A stretch of 64,000 nt of DNA, taken from NCBI GenBank assembly GCA_964525045.1, contig CAZGFD010000008.1, positions 91,513 to 155,512 of the forward strand, in the 5' to 3' direction. How positions within the stretch are numbered: the stretch's first letter is position 1; every line of letters starts with the position of its first letter. Shown in pieces: positions 24,533 through 33,146 of this stretch. Under the pieces are notes generated by a model. The model searched no databases. It saw nothing but the letters and a program-made list of their open reading frames with translations, and was not told the DNA's origin. A program made the translations under genes and the position numbers. Source of the DNA: G020348185 sp964525045. Its GTDB lineage: Bacteria > Nitrospirota > Nitrospiria > Nitrospirales > UBA8639.

Positions 24533-24645
24533 GAATTTCAGATCTCAGATCTCAAATTTCATATCTCAAATTGGGATTCAGAGCTCAGATCAGAAGGGAA
24601 CTGGAAAATTTTTGCTTTATTTGAAACCTGAAACCTGAAACTGGC
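24533..24645. repeat. Composite of two dispersed repeat families
   Basis: CAGATCTCAAATTTC-type units (24533-24592) followed by TTTGAAACCTGAAAC units (24623-24645), directly upstream of the CARF-like gene. Confidence 0.6.
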
Positions 24646-24696
24646 TTCATTTCCTTTCTTGTAGGAATCACCCCATGATGGTATAGTTATCCCACC

Positions 24697-25959
24697 GTGA
24701 GTGCAGAAAGCCGCGTCAAAGCACTCCTTCTCACCATTGCGCAAGATCCTGCGCCGGCGGTCGCTTCTCTCCAGCGATTTTCGCCGGAAATGGTGTGTTT
24801 TTTTCTACCAGAAAACAGCAAATCTATCGTCGAGACCGAAATCCCCGCCCAACTTCCCAAAATGCCCCAACGATGGGACTGGATAATTTCACCAGATCCC
24901 CAGAGTTTTGCCGACTGTCATAGAAGTTTAGCCCAACAACTCCCGCCTTTGCTCCAAACCTGGGGCGTGTCAGGAGGAGAACTGACGATCGATCTGGCCA
25001 GCACGACCGCGCCAATGGCAGCCGCAATGGCTTTAGTAGGGTTCCCTTATGCAGCAAAAGTGATGGCCCTGAGTGAAGCCGGCCCCGATCAACTCGCGGA
25101 CCCGAAAATCCTCGCCATAGGGAAAAAATTATGGCGACCGACGCAAAGCAATCCCTGGGATGATGAAACCCCTCGAATCCGGCAAGAAGCCAATGATTAT
25201 TTTAATCACGGAACCTTCGGCGTCGCTGCCCGAATCTTTCGGCTCCTTGAATCGCGGGTCAGTGGCGGGCTGAAACCTCTGTATCGGGCTTTGGCCGATA
25301 TCGCAGATGGGTACCGGCTGTGGGATCAATTTCACTATCGACAGGCGTGGGAAAAGTTAAAAGCCGGAATAAAGGCCTTGGACTTGGCTTCCGCTTGGGG
25401 AGGACCTGTTGGAATTGACTCTTTTCTGCGTACGGTAAAAGAAAACCTCCGTTTTGTGGAACAAATCGTCTTGGATCCCCAAGAAATCAAACCCAAAGTG
25501 GCACTGGACCTTTTAGCTCACGCCAAGCGGAGAGCCGATCGTCACCGTGATCTGGAAGTGGCCACACGGGTTCTCCTCCGTGCGCTGGAAGGGTTCGCCC
25601 AATCACAGCTTTTTTCTGTACATAGGATAAAAAGCTGGGACGTCGATCCGGAACGACTCCCTCAGGCGCTCAAAGAAACGTGTCAAACCTGTTTCCGCAA
25701 TGAGGTCGACGGAAAATTTCGCCTGCCTCTTCAGGCACAATTCCGGACGCTGGCAGGATTGGGGGACCCCATGGGAGAATCCTTCCTGGCCCATTGGCCA
25801 AAAATAAAATCATTGTTTGATGCCGCAGATCATGCCGTGCTGGGTGCGGGCTTTGAACCCATTAAAACAGAACGATACCAGCAATTGTTCGATGCGGTAC
25901 TCAAAATCACCGGAATCAACGAGGCTGATCTGCCCAGGTTTCCGGTCATGCACCTGTAA
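24697..25959 (+). CDS. TIGR02710-type CARF-like protein, orphan
   Basis: 420 residues from a GTG start. The C-terminal half (about 160-400) fits PF09670/TIGR02710: RIRQEANDYFNHGTFGVAARIF, LADIADGYRLWDQFHYRQAWE and helical repeats. The N-terminal 150 residues look Rossmann-like, as in CARF domains that sense cyclic oligoadenylates; where CARF proteins usually have TGGTKPM, this one has DLASTTAPMAAAMALVGF near residues 108-125. No cas gene or CRISPR array lies in the window. It may be a ligand-gated effector or a household relative. The gene is 15 nt upstream of ybgC. Confidence 0.72.
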   Translation: MSAESRVKALLLTIAQDPAPAVASLQRFSPEMVCFFLPENSKSIVETEIPAQLPKMPQRWDWIISPDPQSFADCHRSLAQQLPPLLQTWGVSGGELTIDLASTTAPMAAAMALVGFPYAAKVMALSEAGPDQLADPKILAIGKKLWRPTQSNPWDDETPRIRQEANDYFNHGTFGVAARIFRLLESRVSGGLKPLYRALADIADGYRLWDQFHYRQAWEKLKAGIKALDLASAWGGPVGIDSFLRTVKENLRFVEQIVLDPQEIKPKVALDLLAHAKRRADRHRDLEVATRVLLRALEGFAQSQLFSVHRIKSWDVDPERLPQALKETCQTCFRNEVDGKFRLPLQAQFRTLAGLGDPMGESFLAHWPKIKSLFDAADHAVLGAGFEPIKTERYQQLFDAVLKITGINEADLPRFPVMHL

Positions 25960-25974
25960 GCCTTTCTCCAATTC

Positions 25975-26394
25975 ATGAACATCCGAGTGTACTATGAAGA
26001 CACCGACTGCGGTGGAGTGGTGTATTATGCCAACTATCTCAAATATTTTGAGCGGGCCCGGACACATTACCTTGAGGAACGGGGCCTCTCTGTCACGGAG
26101 TTACTCAAGGCAGGCCTAGAATTTCGGGTGACCCATGCGGAAGTCCGGTATCGATCAGCCGCTACCTATGGAGAATCCCTCAACATCGCCACCACCCTCT
26201 CCGCTCATCGCCGGGCATCTATTACCTTTTCGCATAAAATCCGTGAACTCACGAGTCATCGTCTTATCGTTGAAGGATCAGCCACTCTCGTCACGGTTGG
26301 CCCTCACGGAAAAGTCAAACGCTTGGCTCCCTCGTTCCTTGAGGAACTCGGGATCTCAAATACCAGATCTCAAATCTCAGAAGGGGAGAACTGA
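25975..26394 (+). CDS. ybgC: YbgC-type acyl-CoA thioesterase
   Basis: 139 residues, hot-dog fold. YYEDTDCGGVVYYANYLKYFERART contains the catalytic Asp and the 4-hydroxybenzoyl-CoA-thioesterase signature. These enzymes hydrolyse short acyl-CoAs or acyl-ACP and often accompany Tol-Pal, which is absent here. The last 14 or so residues (GISNTRSQISEGEN) are encoded by a dispersed repeat (26348-26385). Its stop is 3 nt before lipB, so they form an operon. Confidence 0.9.
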   Translation: MNIRVYYEDTDCGGVVYYANYLKYFERARTHYLEERGLSVTELLKAGLEFRVTHAEVRYRSAATYGESLNIATTLSAHRRASITFSHKIRELTSHRLIVEGSATLVTVGPHGKVKRLAPSFLEELGISNTRSQISEGEN

Positions 26395-26397
26395 GTC

Positions 26398-27288
26398 TTG
26401 TCTGCTATAACCGTGACACAATCCCATCATTCTCCCCGTTGCCGCCAAGGCCTTATTCAATTTCCCCCCTCCCAAGACTACGGCGCGGTCCTGGAGCTTC
26501 AACGTGAACTCTGTCGTAAGAGGGTTCAGGAAGGCCGTCCTGATACCCTGATCCTCGTCGAGCACCCCCCGGTGTTTACCTTAGGCCGTCGGGCCAAGCC
26601 CGAACATTGTGGCAGAGGAGGTGCGTCACTTAAACGAATGGGATATGACGTGTATGAGGTCGAACGGGGTGGTTCGATCACCTATCACGGGCCCGGTCAA
26701 ATTGTTGGCTACCCGATTCTGCGGCTTCGAGATTACTGTCCCGGCCCAAAAGTTTATGTTCACATGTTGGAGGAGGTGGTGATTCGGGTTTTACTGGAAT
26801 GGGGAATTCAGGCACGGCGGGTCGAAAAGCTACCCGGTGTTTGGGTTCATTTTGGTGCATCCCCCCTCACCCTAACCCTCTCCCCCGAAGTGGGAAAGGG
26901 CGTAAGAGAAGCACATTCTCCAGTGTCCTCGCCTACCGGTACGGAAGAGGGAAATGGAGAAGGGCTCCCTTCTATTTCCTCTCCCCTCCTTGGGGGGAGA
27001 GGTGAAGGTGAGGGGGCTCTTCATTCGGGGGACCTGCGAAAAATTGCGGCGATCGGAGTTCGCATTACTCGTGGAGTCACATTGCACGGGTTTGCCCTGA
27101 ATGTAAACGTTGACCTGAAGCCATTTGAGTTGATTACCCCCTGCGGAATAGAGGGATGTCAAGTGACTTCCATGCAAATGATATTAGGAAAGCCCCTGGA
27201 TGCTACTGAGGTAAAAAGACAAATTACACATCATTTCGGGAAGGTGTTTGGGCTGGAGTGGAGATTGAGCGAAGAGAAGAAGCTTTAA
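26398..27288 (+). CDS. lipB: Octanoyltransferase with in-frame repeat insertion
   Basis: 296 residues from TTG. The family motifs are LVEHPPVFTLGRR, RGGSITYHGPGQIVGYPI, the catalytic Lys in RKIAAIGVRI and the Cys in TPCGIEGCQVTSM. The enzyme moves octanoyl groups from ACP to lipoyl domains. Usual length is about 210-240; the excess is a low-complexity stretch of about 54 residues (SPLTLTLSPE...GEGEGALHS) between KLPGVWV and LRKIAAIG, exactly where the palindromic element at 26859-27020 sits. The frame is kept on both sides. The insertion falls in a loop, so activity may survive. Confidence 0.9.
   Translation: MSAITVTQSHHSPRCRQGLIQFPPSQDYGAVLELQRELCRKRVQEGRPDTLILVEHPPVFTLGRRAKPEHCGRGGASLKRMGYDVYEVERGGSITYHGPGQIVGYPILRLRDYCPGPKVYVHMLEEVVIRVLLEWGIQARRVEKLPGVWVHFGASPLTLTLSPEVGKGVREAHSPVSSPTGTEEGNGEGLPSISSPLLGGRGEGEGALHSGDLRKIAAIGVRITRGVTLHGFALNVNVDLKPFELITPCGIEGCQVTSMQMILGKPLDATEVKRQITHHFGKVFGLEWRLSEEKKL
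26859..27020. repeat. MITE-like palindromic element inside lipB
   Basis: About 162 bp (54 codons). The outer arms CCCCCTCACCCTAACC..TCTCCCCC (26862-26886) and, inverted, 26992-27016 agree at about 22 of 24 positions. A related end lies at 63919-63955, and a weaker one near 47923-47955. Confidence 0.75.
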
Positions 27289-27297
27289 CAGAAAAAA

Positions 27298-27495
27298 TCA
27301 ATATCCAGTATCGAACAAGGAATGTCGAATCATGAAGTGATGGGAGTGTTTTTTCCCTGCTTTTTAATGAATTCCCATCAGGATAGAAAACGCCAAATCC
27401 CTTCCATGAATTAATGAATCGATCTCAGACCGAATTTCACCCATTCTTATCCTTGGACATTCATTATTCCATGTTCGATATTCGAAATTCTCCTA
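27298..27495. repeat. Dispersed inverted repeat (TTCGACATTCATTATTCC type)
   Basis: Two arms, TATCGAACAAGGAATGTCGA near 27309 and its relatives near 27460-27485 (GACATTCATTATTCC..GTTCGATATTCGA), enclose about 110 bp. The same design recurs at 34783-34905. The space between lipB and the SDR gene holds nothing else. Confidence 0.7.
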
Positions 27496-27553
27496 GCTTC
27501 GACACTTTCCGAATTATGTAGCATGGGCACCGGCTACCTAATTTAATTTGCAC

Positions 27554-28288
27554 TTAAATTCCCCAACCTCCACTGATGTGCAAATTGGCTCCGGTTACAT
27601 ACCGTGCCTCGTCCGAGAGGAAATACCGAACCGCCCCAAGGGTATCGTTAATGTCTCCGATATACCCCGCCGGAACCTTTTTGGCCATCCCGTCCAGCTC
27701 TCCTGGTGGAGCACTCCCTGAGTCGATGAACCCTGGGGAGATCGCATTTACCGTAATTCCCTCCGGCGCGAGCATTTTCGCTAAGGTTCGGGTCAGGATC
27801 AGGACACCTGCCTTTGCGATATAGTGAGCCGTCACCTGCGGTTGGGCTTCCATTTTATCCGCGTTGGCCATACTGAAAGAAATGATACGACCATTTTTTC
27901 GTGCTCGCATCCCAGGGGCAACCGCCTGGGCCAAATACAGGATGGGATGGAGATTATTGGTGAACATTTCTGACCAGCCCTCCGGAGTCTCCTGAAACAA
28001 ATTCACGCGGTGATAGGGACCGGCCCCGTTTATTAAGGCATCAATGCGTCCCCATGTTTCTTCGACTTGTTTGACAAGCCTGTTCGCCGCACCCGGATCC
28101 GACACATCACATTGCAGCGCTAAGGCTTTCCCACCCTTCTCCTCGATAGCCCTCTTCGTATCCGCGGCATCCTGTTCACTGGATCGATAACAGATGGCCA
28201 CTGACCATTTGGCTCCAGCAAGATCCAATGCAATTCCGCGTCCAATCCCCCTGGCTCCACCTGTAATTAATGCAACACGATCAGGCAT
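27554..28288 (-). CDS. Short-chain dehydrogenase/reductase (FabG-like)
   Basis: 244 residues. Cofactor loop TGGARGIGRGIA, NGAGPYH (the usual NNAG), catalytic Tyr-Lys in HYIAKAG with the Ser in IISFSMAN, and the C-terminal VTGANLHISGGWGI of classical SDRs. The Arg after YR near residue 37 favours NADPH. The substrate is unknown; FabG-like or pteridine-reductase-like activity is possible. Monocistronic; a REP unit lies just upstream. Confidence 0.9.
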   Translation of the reverse strand: MPDRVALITGGARGIGRGIALDLAGAKWSVAICYRSSEQDAADTKRAIEEKGGKALALQCDVSDPGAANRLVKQVEETWGRIDALINGAGPYHRVNLFQETPEGWSEMFTNNLHPILYLAQAVAPGMRARKNGRIISFSMANADKMEAQPQVTAHYIAKAGVLILTRTLAKMLAPEGITVNAISPGFIDSGSAPPGELDGMAKKVPAGYIGDINDTLGAVRYFLSDEARYVTGANLHISGGWGI

Positions 28289-28319
28289 AACTCCCTCCCT
28301 GATGGTGGGCCAACCGGTT

Positions 28320-28401
28320 GTAGTTGCAGCATCTTATGCTGCCATACCGTGGCCACAGGGTGTTGAATTCCCGAATAGGCGCCATGAGATGGCGCAGCTA
28401 C
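28320..28401. repeat. REP/BIME element
   Basis: Two inverted units: GCAGCATCTTATGCTGC at the left and GCGCCATGAGATGGCGC at the right, with outer ends GTAGT and GCTAC. Same family as the elements flanking the RAYT gene at 39782. Confidence 0.8.
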
Positions 28402-28434
28402 ATTAAACTGAAAACACGAAATTCGTCGCTATTG

Positions 28435-29190
28435 TCAATCTCTCGTTCCAAGTCGGTTGGATAATGTTTTCAGCACCTGGGCTGTTCGAGAGGAAATAAG
28501 TTTTTTCCCCGAACCTTGGGTCTCTTTGATGAAAAATTGTAAGTCGGTCAGGGTATCGAGGTCCCGCTGCTCAGTCAAGAGTTGCACCGATAGTTTGAGA
28601 CCTTGAGCTTTTTCCTGGGTAAAGGTCAAGACCTGATCGGTTGACCATGGTATATCAGAAAACAGGTCGACGGCCGGATTGTTTAACCCAATTAAATAAT
28701 ACCCCCCATCCACTGAAGGGCCTAACACGACATCATGATCAGCAAGTTCTTTAAGCGCCTGACGAAACAATTCAGCATGAACAGTTGGAAGATCACTTCC
28801 CACCACAACCACCGACCGATATCCCGAGTCAAATACCGAAGTGAACGCCTGATGCATTCGGCGACCAAGATCGCCTTGTATTTGTTCCAGCAGATGAACA
28901 TCTTGTCGCGCGCCCACCGCCTTAAAGAAGGGATGTTGTTTTGACGGGGCACAGGCTAAAAATCGATCAAATCCCAAAAGGTTTCGGCTGCGTTCCAGGG
29001 TATCCAGCACCATAGTCCCATGAAGGGTCGCAGCCTCGTCGGGGGCGAGTGGGGGACACAAACGTGTTTTGACCTGCCCGGGGATGGGCGCTTTGGCAAA
29101 AATGATCAAGGCTGCCTCCGCCGACTCCGCGGAATCAACGGGTCGACGTGTGCGGGCTGTCTCTCTCTTGGATTTATCTGATGTTGCCAT
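28435..29190 (-). CDS. TIGR04282-type glycosyltransferase-like protein (DUF2064)
   Basis: 251 residues. IIFAKAPIPGQVKTRLCPPLAPDEAA is the family's nucleotide-binding start; VVVGSDLPTV and LGPSVDGGYYLIGL complete a GT-A-like fold. Annotated in databases as an arsenosugar or cofactor-biosynthesis glycosyltransferase, but the activity is poorly established. It overlaps the upstream TIGR04283 gene by 17 nt, the usual pairing. Confidence 0.88.
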   Translation of the reverse strand: MATSDKSKRETARTRRPVDSAESAEAALIIFAKAPIPGQVKTRLCPPLAPDEAATLHGTMVLDTLERSRNLLGFDRFLACAPSKQHPFFKAVGARQDVHLLEQIQGDLGRRMHQAFTSVFDSGYRSVVVVGSDLPTVHAELFRQALKELADHDVVLGPSVDGGYYLIGLNNPAVDLFSDIPWSTDQVLTFTQEKAQGLKLSVQLLTEQRDLDTLTDLQFFIKETQGSGKKLISSRTAQVLKTLSNRLGTRD

Positions 29191-29872
29191 AATACTGATG
29201 CAGGATATGAGGCCTGACTCCCATCCAGTATAACAACCGGAGGGTCCACATGTTGATAATGGTTCGAAGCGGGCCTCTTTGCTCCCACCGACGGAAAGAG
29301 GTGATGACCTTGGAGCGGAGGGCGGCGATTTTCCCGACTCTTTTCAGGCGGGAAGTAAATTCAATGTCTTCCATGATCGGAATGTCTTTAAAGCCACCGA
29401 GCTGCTGAAACGCGGTCCGTCGGACAAACAGGGCCTGGTCTCCGGTCGAAATGCCCGACCATCGCGAGCGAAGATTCATCATGCGGCTTATCACCCAGGC
29501 GTACCCCCGATCCTGTTCAAACTGCACATCGAACCGGCCTCCTACGAACTGAGAGTCCGACGCCACCCTCTCAATGGCTGCGCGAGCATCCACCGGCAAT
29601 CTGGTATCCGCGTGTAAAAAAACAAAAATGTCCGCGCGGGATTCGGAAGCACCGGCATTCATCTGACGAGCTCGGCCGGGTAGGGACTCGATGACTTTTA
29701 TGGCGCAGGAAGGAACAGACCCTTGATACGATTCCACAAGGGACTGGGTCTGATCACGGCTTCCCCCATCAACCACAATGATTTCGTCGAAATTTGCCGA
29801 CTCCAGGGACGCCAACGTCTGAGGAAGCGCACGTTCTTCATCAAGGGTGGGAATGATAATACCGATACTCAC
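29174..29872 (-). CDS. TIGR04283-type glycosyltransferase (GT2)
   Basis: 232 residues. SIGIIIPTLDEERALPQTLASL, VVDGGSRDQT, the DxD-like FLHADTRLP, GDQALFVRR and PIMEDIEFTSRLKR give a complete GT2 domain. The C-terminal RWEQRGPLRTIINMWTLRLLYWMG segment is probably membrane-associated. It acts with the partner gene downstream; the acceptor is unknown. Confidence 0.9.
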   Translation of the reverse strand: MSIGIIIPTLDEERALPQTLASLESANFDEIIVVDGGSRDQTQSLVESYQGSVPSCAIKVIESLPGRARQMNAGASESRADIFVFLHADTRLPVDARAAIERVASDSQFVGGRFDVQFEQDRGYAWVISRMMNLRSRWSGISTGDQALFVRRTAFQQLGGFKDIPIMEDIEFTSRLKRVGKIAALRSKVITSFRRWEQRGPLRTIINMWTLRLLYWMGVRPHILHQYYGNIR

Positions 29873-29943
29873 ATCAACACATCGACTCTGTGGGCTGGGC
29901 CAATGAAGCTTCAGGAAGGGGAGTGGTGCTTAAGGGGTACCGA

Positions 29944-30390
29944 TTATTGATCGCTTGGGGGTTTAACGGGATTTTTAAACATAAAAAACACGACCATGGC
30001 AATGGTCCCCCAATAAATGACGTATTTATGCCAAAATAAGACCTCGCCAATCTGAATAAAGGCCAGGGCGCAAATGATCGACAAAACGATGACCGTATAC
30101 CGAATGGTGATATTCTCCACAGAGGAATATGCCCACAGCGCCATTCCGGTGAAATAAAGAATCATCGGAAAGACCGTGATTTCTGCACCCGTACTGGCTG
30201 AGAGGAACACCTGGAGAAAGCCGATGAACACCATCGCCGAGCCGATCATTCGCATTCCGACTTTCATTTGCCGGTCTTCGTGTTCGTCATCTTTTTCTCC
30301 CCTCCTGGGCGGCCGAGGGGGCTGTCCTTTCTGGGGTGAAGACTGAGGCTGGGGATCGGGAGGAGGGTTCACGTCAGAATCGGCAGACAT
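29944..30390 (-). CDS. Small membrane protein, unknown
   Basis: 148 residues. The first 40 are Pro/Gln/Asp-rich and basic-acidic, so a disordered cytoplasmic tail. Three to four hydrophobic segments follow (MIGSAMVFIGFLQVFLSA, VFPMILYFTGMALWAY, YTVIVLSIICALAFIQIG, VIYWGTIAMVVFFMF). The ATG lies 2 nt after the stop of the dCTP deaminase gene, so translation is coupled. No family recognised. Confidence 0.75.
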   Translation of the reverse strand: MSADSDVNPPPDPQPQSSPQKGQPPRPPRRGEKDDEHEDRQMKVGMRMIGSAMVFIGFLQVFLSASTGAEITVFPMILYFTGMALWAYSSVENITIRYTVIVLSIICALAFIQIGEVLFWHKYVIYWGTIAMVVFFMFKNPVKPPSDQ

Positions 30391-30392
30391 GA

Positions 30393-31556
30393 TCACCACT
30401 TAAAATGTTTGCTCAAGGTCAGGCCCTGCTGGTGGTAGGACGATCCCAGGGCAGAGCCATAGAGTTGAGTTGGTTGACTGAGCATCTTTTCGTAGACCAC
30501 TTTAAAAAATGTCTGGCCATCGTGGATCAAAAAGGGAACGTCATGGGGACGGACTTCCAAGACGACTTGCGTTCCCTTGCGGCTTCCCTTCACGACGCCA
30601 AATCCCGGGTCAAAAAACCCTGCATAATGCGTGCGGAGCTCTCCACAGGCGGCCTCGTAGGCCACCATTTCCGCAGCATACCCTCCGGGGACCTGAATAC
30701 GCTCTTTCGAAGCCAAAATATAAAACTCCTCCGGCTCCAGCAACAAGGATCCGTTGGCATGTCGAGAAATAGGCTCCCAATAATCGAGTGCCGAATAGTG
30801 CCCGATTTTTGACAGATCTATTACGTGACTATTTTTTTTCGCACGGTAGCCGATCGGAGAATGGCTTTTTTCTGGAGAACCCAAAAGATCCACACCAAGA
30901 AACAAGCCTTGATTGACCCGGATTTCCTTTGGCGCCACCCGTGGGTTTGGGATATCAGGGTCGCCATTATGAAAGAGAAGAGGGCTTTTCCGGTGGATGA
31001 GTCTCAGGTCCGAATCCGACACGCCGGGCCGTCCGACCATCAGGCGTAATTGATTCAACGCCAACCCTGTCTGCACCCGAATGGTGAATGATCGTGGGAC
31101 AATCTCAAGATAGAGCGGACCTTCATACCCGGGTCGAATTTCATCGAATCCCACATTGAGATTGGTGATCACCCGGGTAAAAATATCCAGCCGGCCGGTT
31201 GAACTTTTGGGGTTCGTTCTGCCCCGAATGTCCTGAGGGAGGCGAAGCTGTTCAAGTAAGGGGACAAGGTACACATGCCCCTTTTCCAAAATAGCCCCGT
31301 TGGAAATATCCATGTCATACATCACGAGATCCGACTGAAACGCATCGACCCAATTCAACTGATCGCCAAACGTATCCGGGCTTTCCGGAAGGAAACTACT
31401 CAATAGCCTGTAGGCCTTTGTCCCCAAACGGAGATCGATGCTGGCCGGCTGTAATTGACAGGCTTCGATGGGAGGGTCAGCGACAATCGCACCCGTTTCC
31501 GCGAGTTTCTTCAAATCCTGATAAGGAAGAATCCCTGTTTTCCGTGCAGTTGGCAT
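30393..31556 (-). CDS. dcd: 2'-deoxycytidine 5'-triphosphate deaminase, double-length type
   Basis: 387 residues, twice the length of E. coli Dcd, matching the DCD_N/DCD_C architecture. The N-terminal half has LQPASIDLRLGTKAYR and GRTNPKSSTGRLDIFTRVI; the C-terminal half has EPEEFYILASKERIQVP, MVAYEAACGELRTHYAGFFDPGFG and EVRPHDVPFLIHDGQ. The Glu of VAYEAACGELR would be the catalytic base. It deaminates dCTP to dUTP for thymidylate synthesis. Confidence 0.9.
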   Translation of the reverse strand: MPTARKTGILPYQDLKKLAETGAIVADPPIEACQLQPASIDLRLGTKAYRLLSSFLPESPDTFGDQLNWVDAFQSDLVMYDMDISNGAILEKGHVYLVPLLEQLRLPQDIRGRTNPKSSTGRLDIFTRVITNLNVGFDEIRPGYEGPLYLEIVPRSFTIRVQTGLALNQLRLMVGRPGVSDSDLRLIHRKSPLLFHNGDPDIPNPRVAPKEIRVNQGLFLGVDLLGSPEKSHSPIGYRAKKNSHVIDLSKIGHYSALDYWEPISRHANGSLLLEPEEFYILASKERIQVPGGYAAEMVAYEAACGELRTHYAGFFDPGFGVVKGSRKGTQVVLEVRPHDVPFLIHDGQTFFKVVYEKMLSQPTQLYGSALGSSYHQQGLTLSKHFKW

Positions 31557-31644
31557 TAGCGGTTAGTGTGGCGACTCAGGATTAAAAACATCCTGACCAA
31601 TGAGATGCAAACAAATGATCCTTGCAAGCCCAAACTCTAAAGCA

Positions 31645-31680
31645 TGTTACGCGAAACTTGAAACACGAAACCCGAAACGG
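31645..31680. repeat. Dispersed CTTGAAACACGAAAC repeat
   Basis: A GAAAC-family repeat in the space between kamA and the deaminase gene. Confidence 0.5.
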
Positions 31681-31708
31681 TTTACACAGGGCCTTTTTCA
31701 ACATCCTG

Positions 31709-32833
31709 TCAGAGGTCGTCCTTTGCGCCGGCATTACACAACCCATTCGACGAATGAATCCCAACCATGGGCAATTCTCTATGCCGATCTTCGTCGGGCT
31801 GAGGGTAGTGGTAAGTTTTATTTTCGTAATTCTTGAGGACCGCCCCGTTTTCATCCAAATTCAACAAATAATCAGATGGCAAAATGGGGATTTTTCCTCC
31901 TCCCCCTGGTGCATCAATCACAAAATGAGGCACAGCCATTCCGCTCGTGTGCCCTTGAAGAGCCTGAATGATTCTCAAGCCGGTTTCCACGGTCGTTCGG
32001 AAATGATTCGTTCCCTTGGTAAGATCTGCTTGGTAGAGGTAGTAGGGTTTGACTCGGGCCAACAGTAACTGATGCATCAGACGCTTCATAATGTCAGGAT
32101 CATCATTGACCCCTTTCAGCAAAACCGTCTGTGCGCCGAGGGGCACTCCTGCATCGGCCAATCGGCCGCAGGCTTCCTTCACCTCCGATGTTAGCTCGTC
32201 TGGATGATTGAAATGCAAATTCATATATATGGGATGATATTTTTTAATCACGTCGCAGAGTTCGGGCGTGATTCGTTGAGGCAAGGTTCCCGGCACCCGC
32301 GTTCCGAACCGGATGAGTTCTAAATGAGGAATAGTCCGGAGCGCCTTTAAAATCCGTTCGAGCAGGTTGTCCGGAAGGAGCAGCGGATCTCCCCCGGAGA
32401 GAATGACATCACGGACCTCCGTATGTTCATGGAGATAGGCGATCGCCTGATCCAATTCCCCTTTTTTGAGGAATCCGGGTTTCCCCACCAATCGTTTCCT
32501 GGTGCAAAACCGGCAGTAAATCGGACATTGGTTGGTGACCATCAACAGCACCCGGTCGGGGTATCGATGAACGAGGTGCGGGACCGGGCTGTCGGTATCT
32601 TCTTCCAGAGGATCATCCGGGGCATCGATATCGTCCATCTCAATGCTATCGGGGACCACCTGTTTCCAAATAGCATCGCCTTTCCCCTTAATCGTGGAAA
32701 GAACGGTCGGGGTGATCCGCATCGGGTAGGGACCAACGACGTCTTCGATTTCTTTTGGATCTACACCGAGATGTTTCGCTAAATCTTTTGGTTTGGTAAT
32801 GCTCTCGGCTAGGACGCGTTTCCATTCTTCCAT
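31709..32833 (-). CDS. KamA-family radical SAM lysine 2,3-aminomutase
   Basis: 374 residues from the ATG of MEEWKRVLAESITK, which has GAGGG 7 nt upstream; a longer frame adds 35 residues of no family character. The 4Fe-4S motif is CPIYCRFCTRKRL (CxxxCxxC), followed by ILSGGDPLLL and LIRFGTRVPGTLPQRIT for SAM binding. The PLP Lys is in the late APGGGGKIPILPSDY. It interconverts alpha- and beta-lysine; whether the product serves as an osmolyte or for EF-P modification (EpmB role) cannot be decided, since no epmA or ablB lies nearby. Confidence 0.9.
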   Translation of the reverse strand: MEEWKRVLAESITKPKDLAKHLGVDPKEIEDVVGPYPMRITPTVLSTIKGKGDAIWKQVVPDSIEMDDIDAPDDPLEEDTDSPVPHLVHRYPDRVLLMVTNQCPIYCRFCTRKRLVGKPGFLKKGELDQAIAYLHEHTEVRDVILSGGDPLLLPDNLLERILKALRTIPHLELIRFGTRVPGTLPQRITPELCDVIKKYHPIYMNLHFNHPDELTSEVKEACGRLADAGVPLGAQTVLLKGVNDDPDIMKRLMHQLLLARVKPYYLYQADLTKGTNHFRTTVETGLRIIQALQGHTSGMAVPHFVIDAPGGGGKIPILPSDYLLNLDENGAVLKNYENKTYHYPQPDEDRHRELPMVGIHSSNGLCNAGAKDDL

Positions 32834-32867
32834 TAAGTGGCCCTCACTATTGGTGTGTTGGTATGTG

Positions 32868-33146
32868 TCATCTTCCCAACTGCCGGTTTTTGGACTCCTG
32901 CAGGGGTTCAGTCTTTGGATCGAAGGGATACTCGTCAAGATACGTCAAAATATCCGCGGTTTCGGTTAACACCGTCTCTCCATCTACTAGCACAGGCACG
33001 TAATACTGGCCTGAGACTTCGTACACTTGTTTGCGAAAGGGGCGAACGTCTGGAACGATCACACTTTCATAGGGAAGAGCCAGTTCTTCCAGCTTATCGC
33101 GGACCAGCATGCATTCGGGACACCATTCGGTGTGGAACAGTTTCAT
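32868..33146 (-). CDS. Glutaredoxin/GST N-terminal domain protein
   Basis: 92 residues. MKLFHTEWCPECMLVRDKLEEL carries a CPEC redox pair; VPVLVDGETVLTETADILTYLDEYP is the cis-Pro and glutathione-contact region of the thioredoxin-fold GST N-domain. There is no C-terminal helical domain. Its ATG overlaps the upstream TGA by 4 nt. Confidence 0.85.
   Translation of the reverse strand: MKLFHTEWCPECMLVRDKLEELALPYESVIVPDVRPFRKQVYEVSGQYYVPVLVDGETVLTETADILTYLDEYPFDPKTEPLQESKNRQLGR

Noticed and set aside
24697..27288. A CRISPR-Cas locus around the CARF-like gene
   Set aside because: No cas1/2/10 homologues and no regularly spaced direct repeats with unique spacers in the window.
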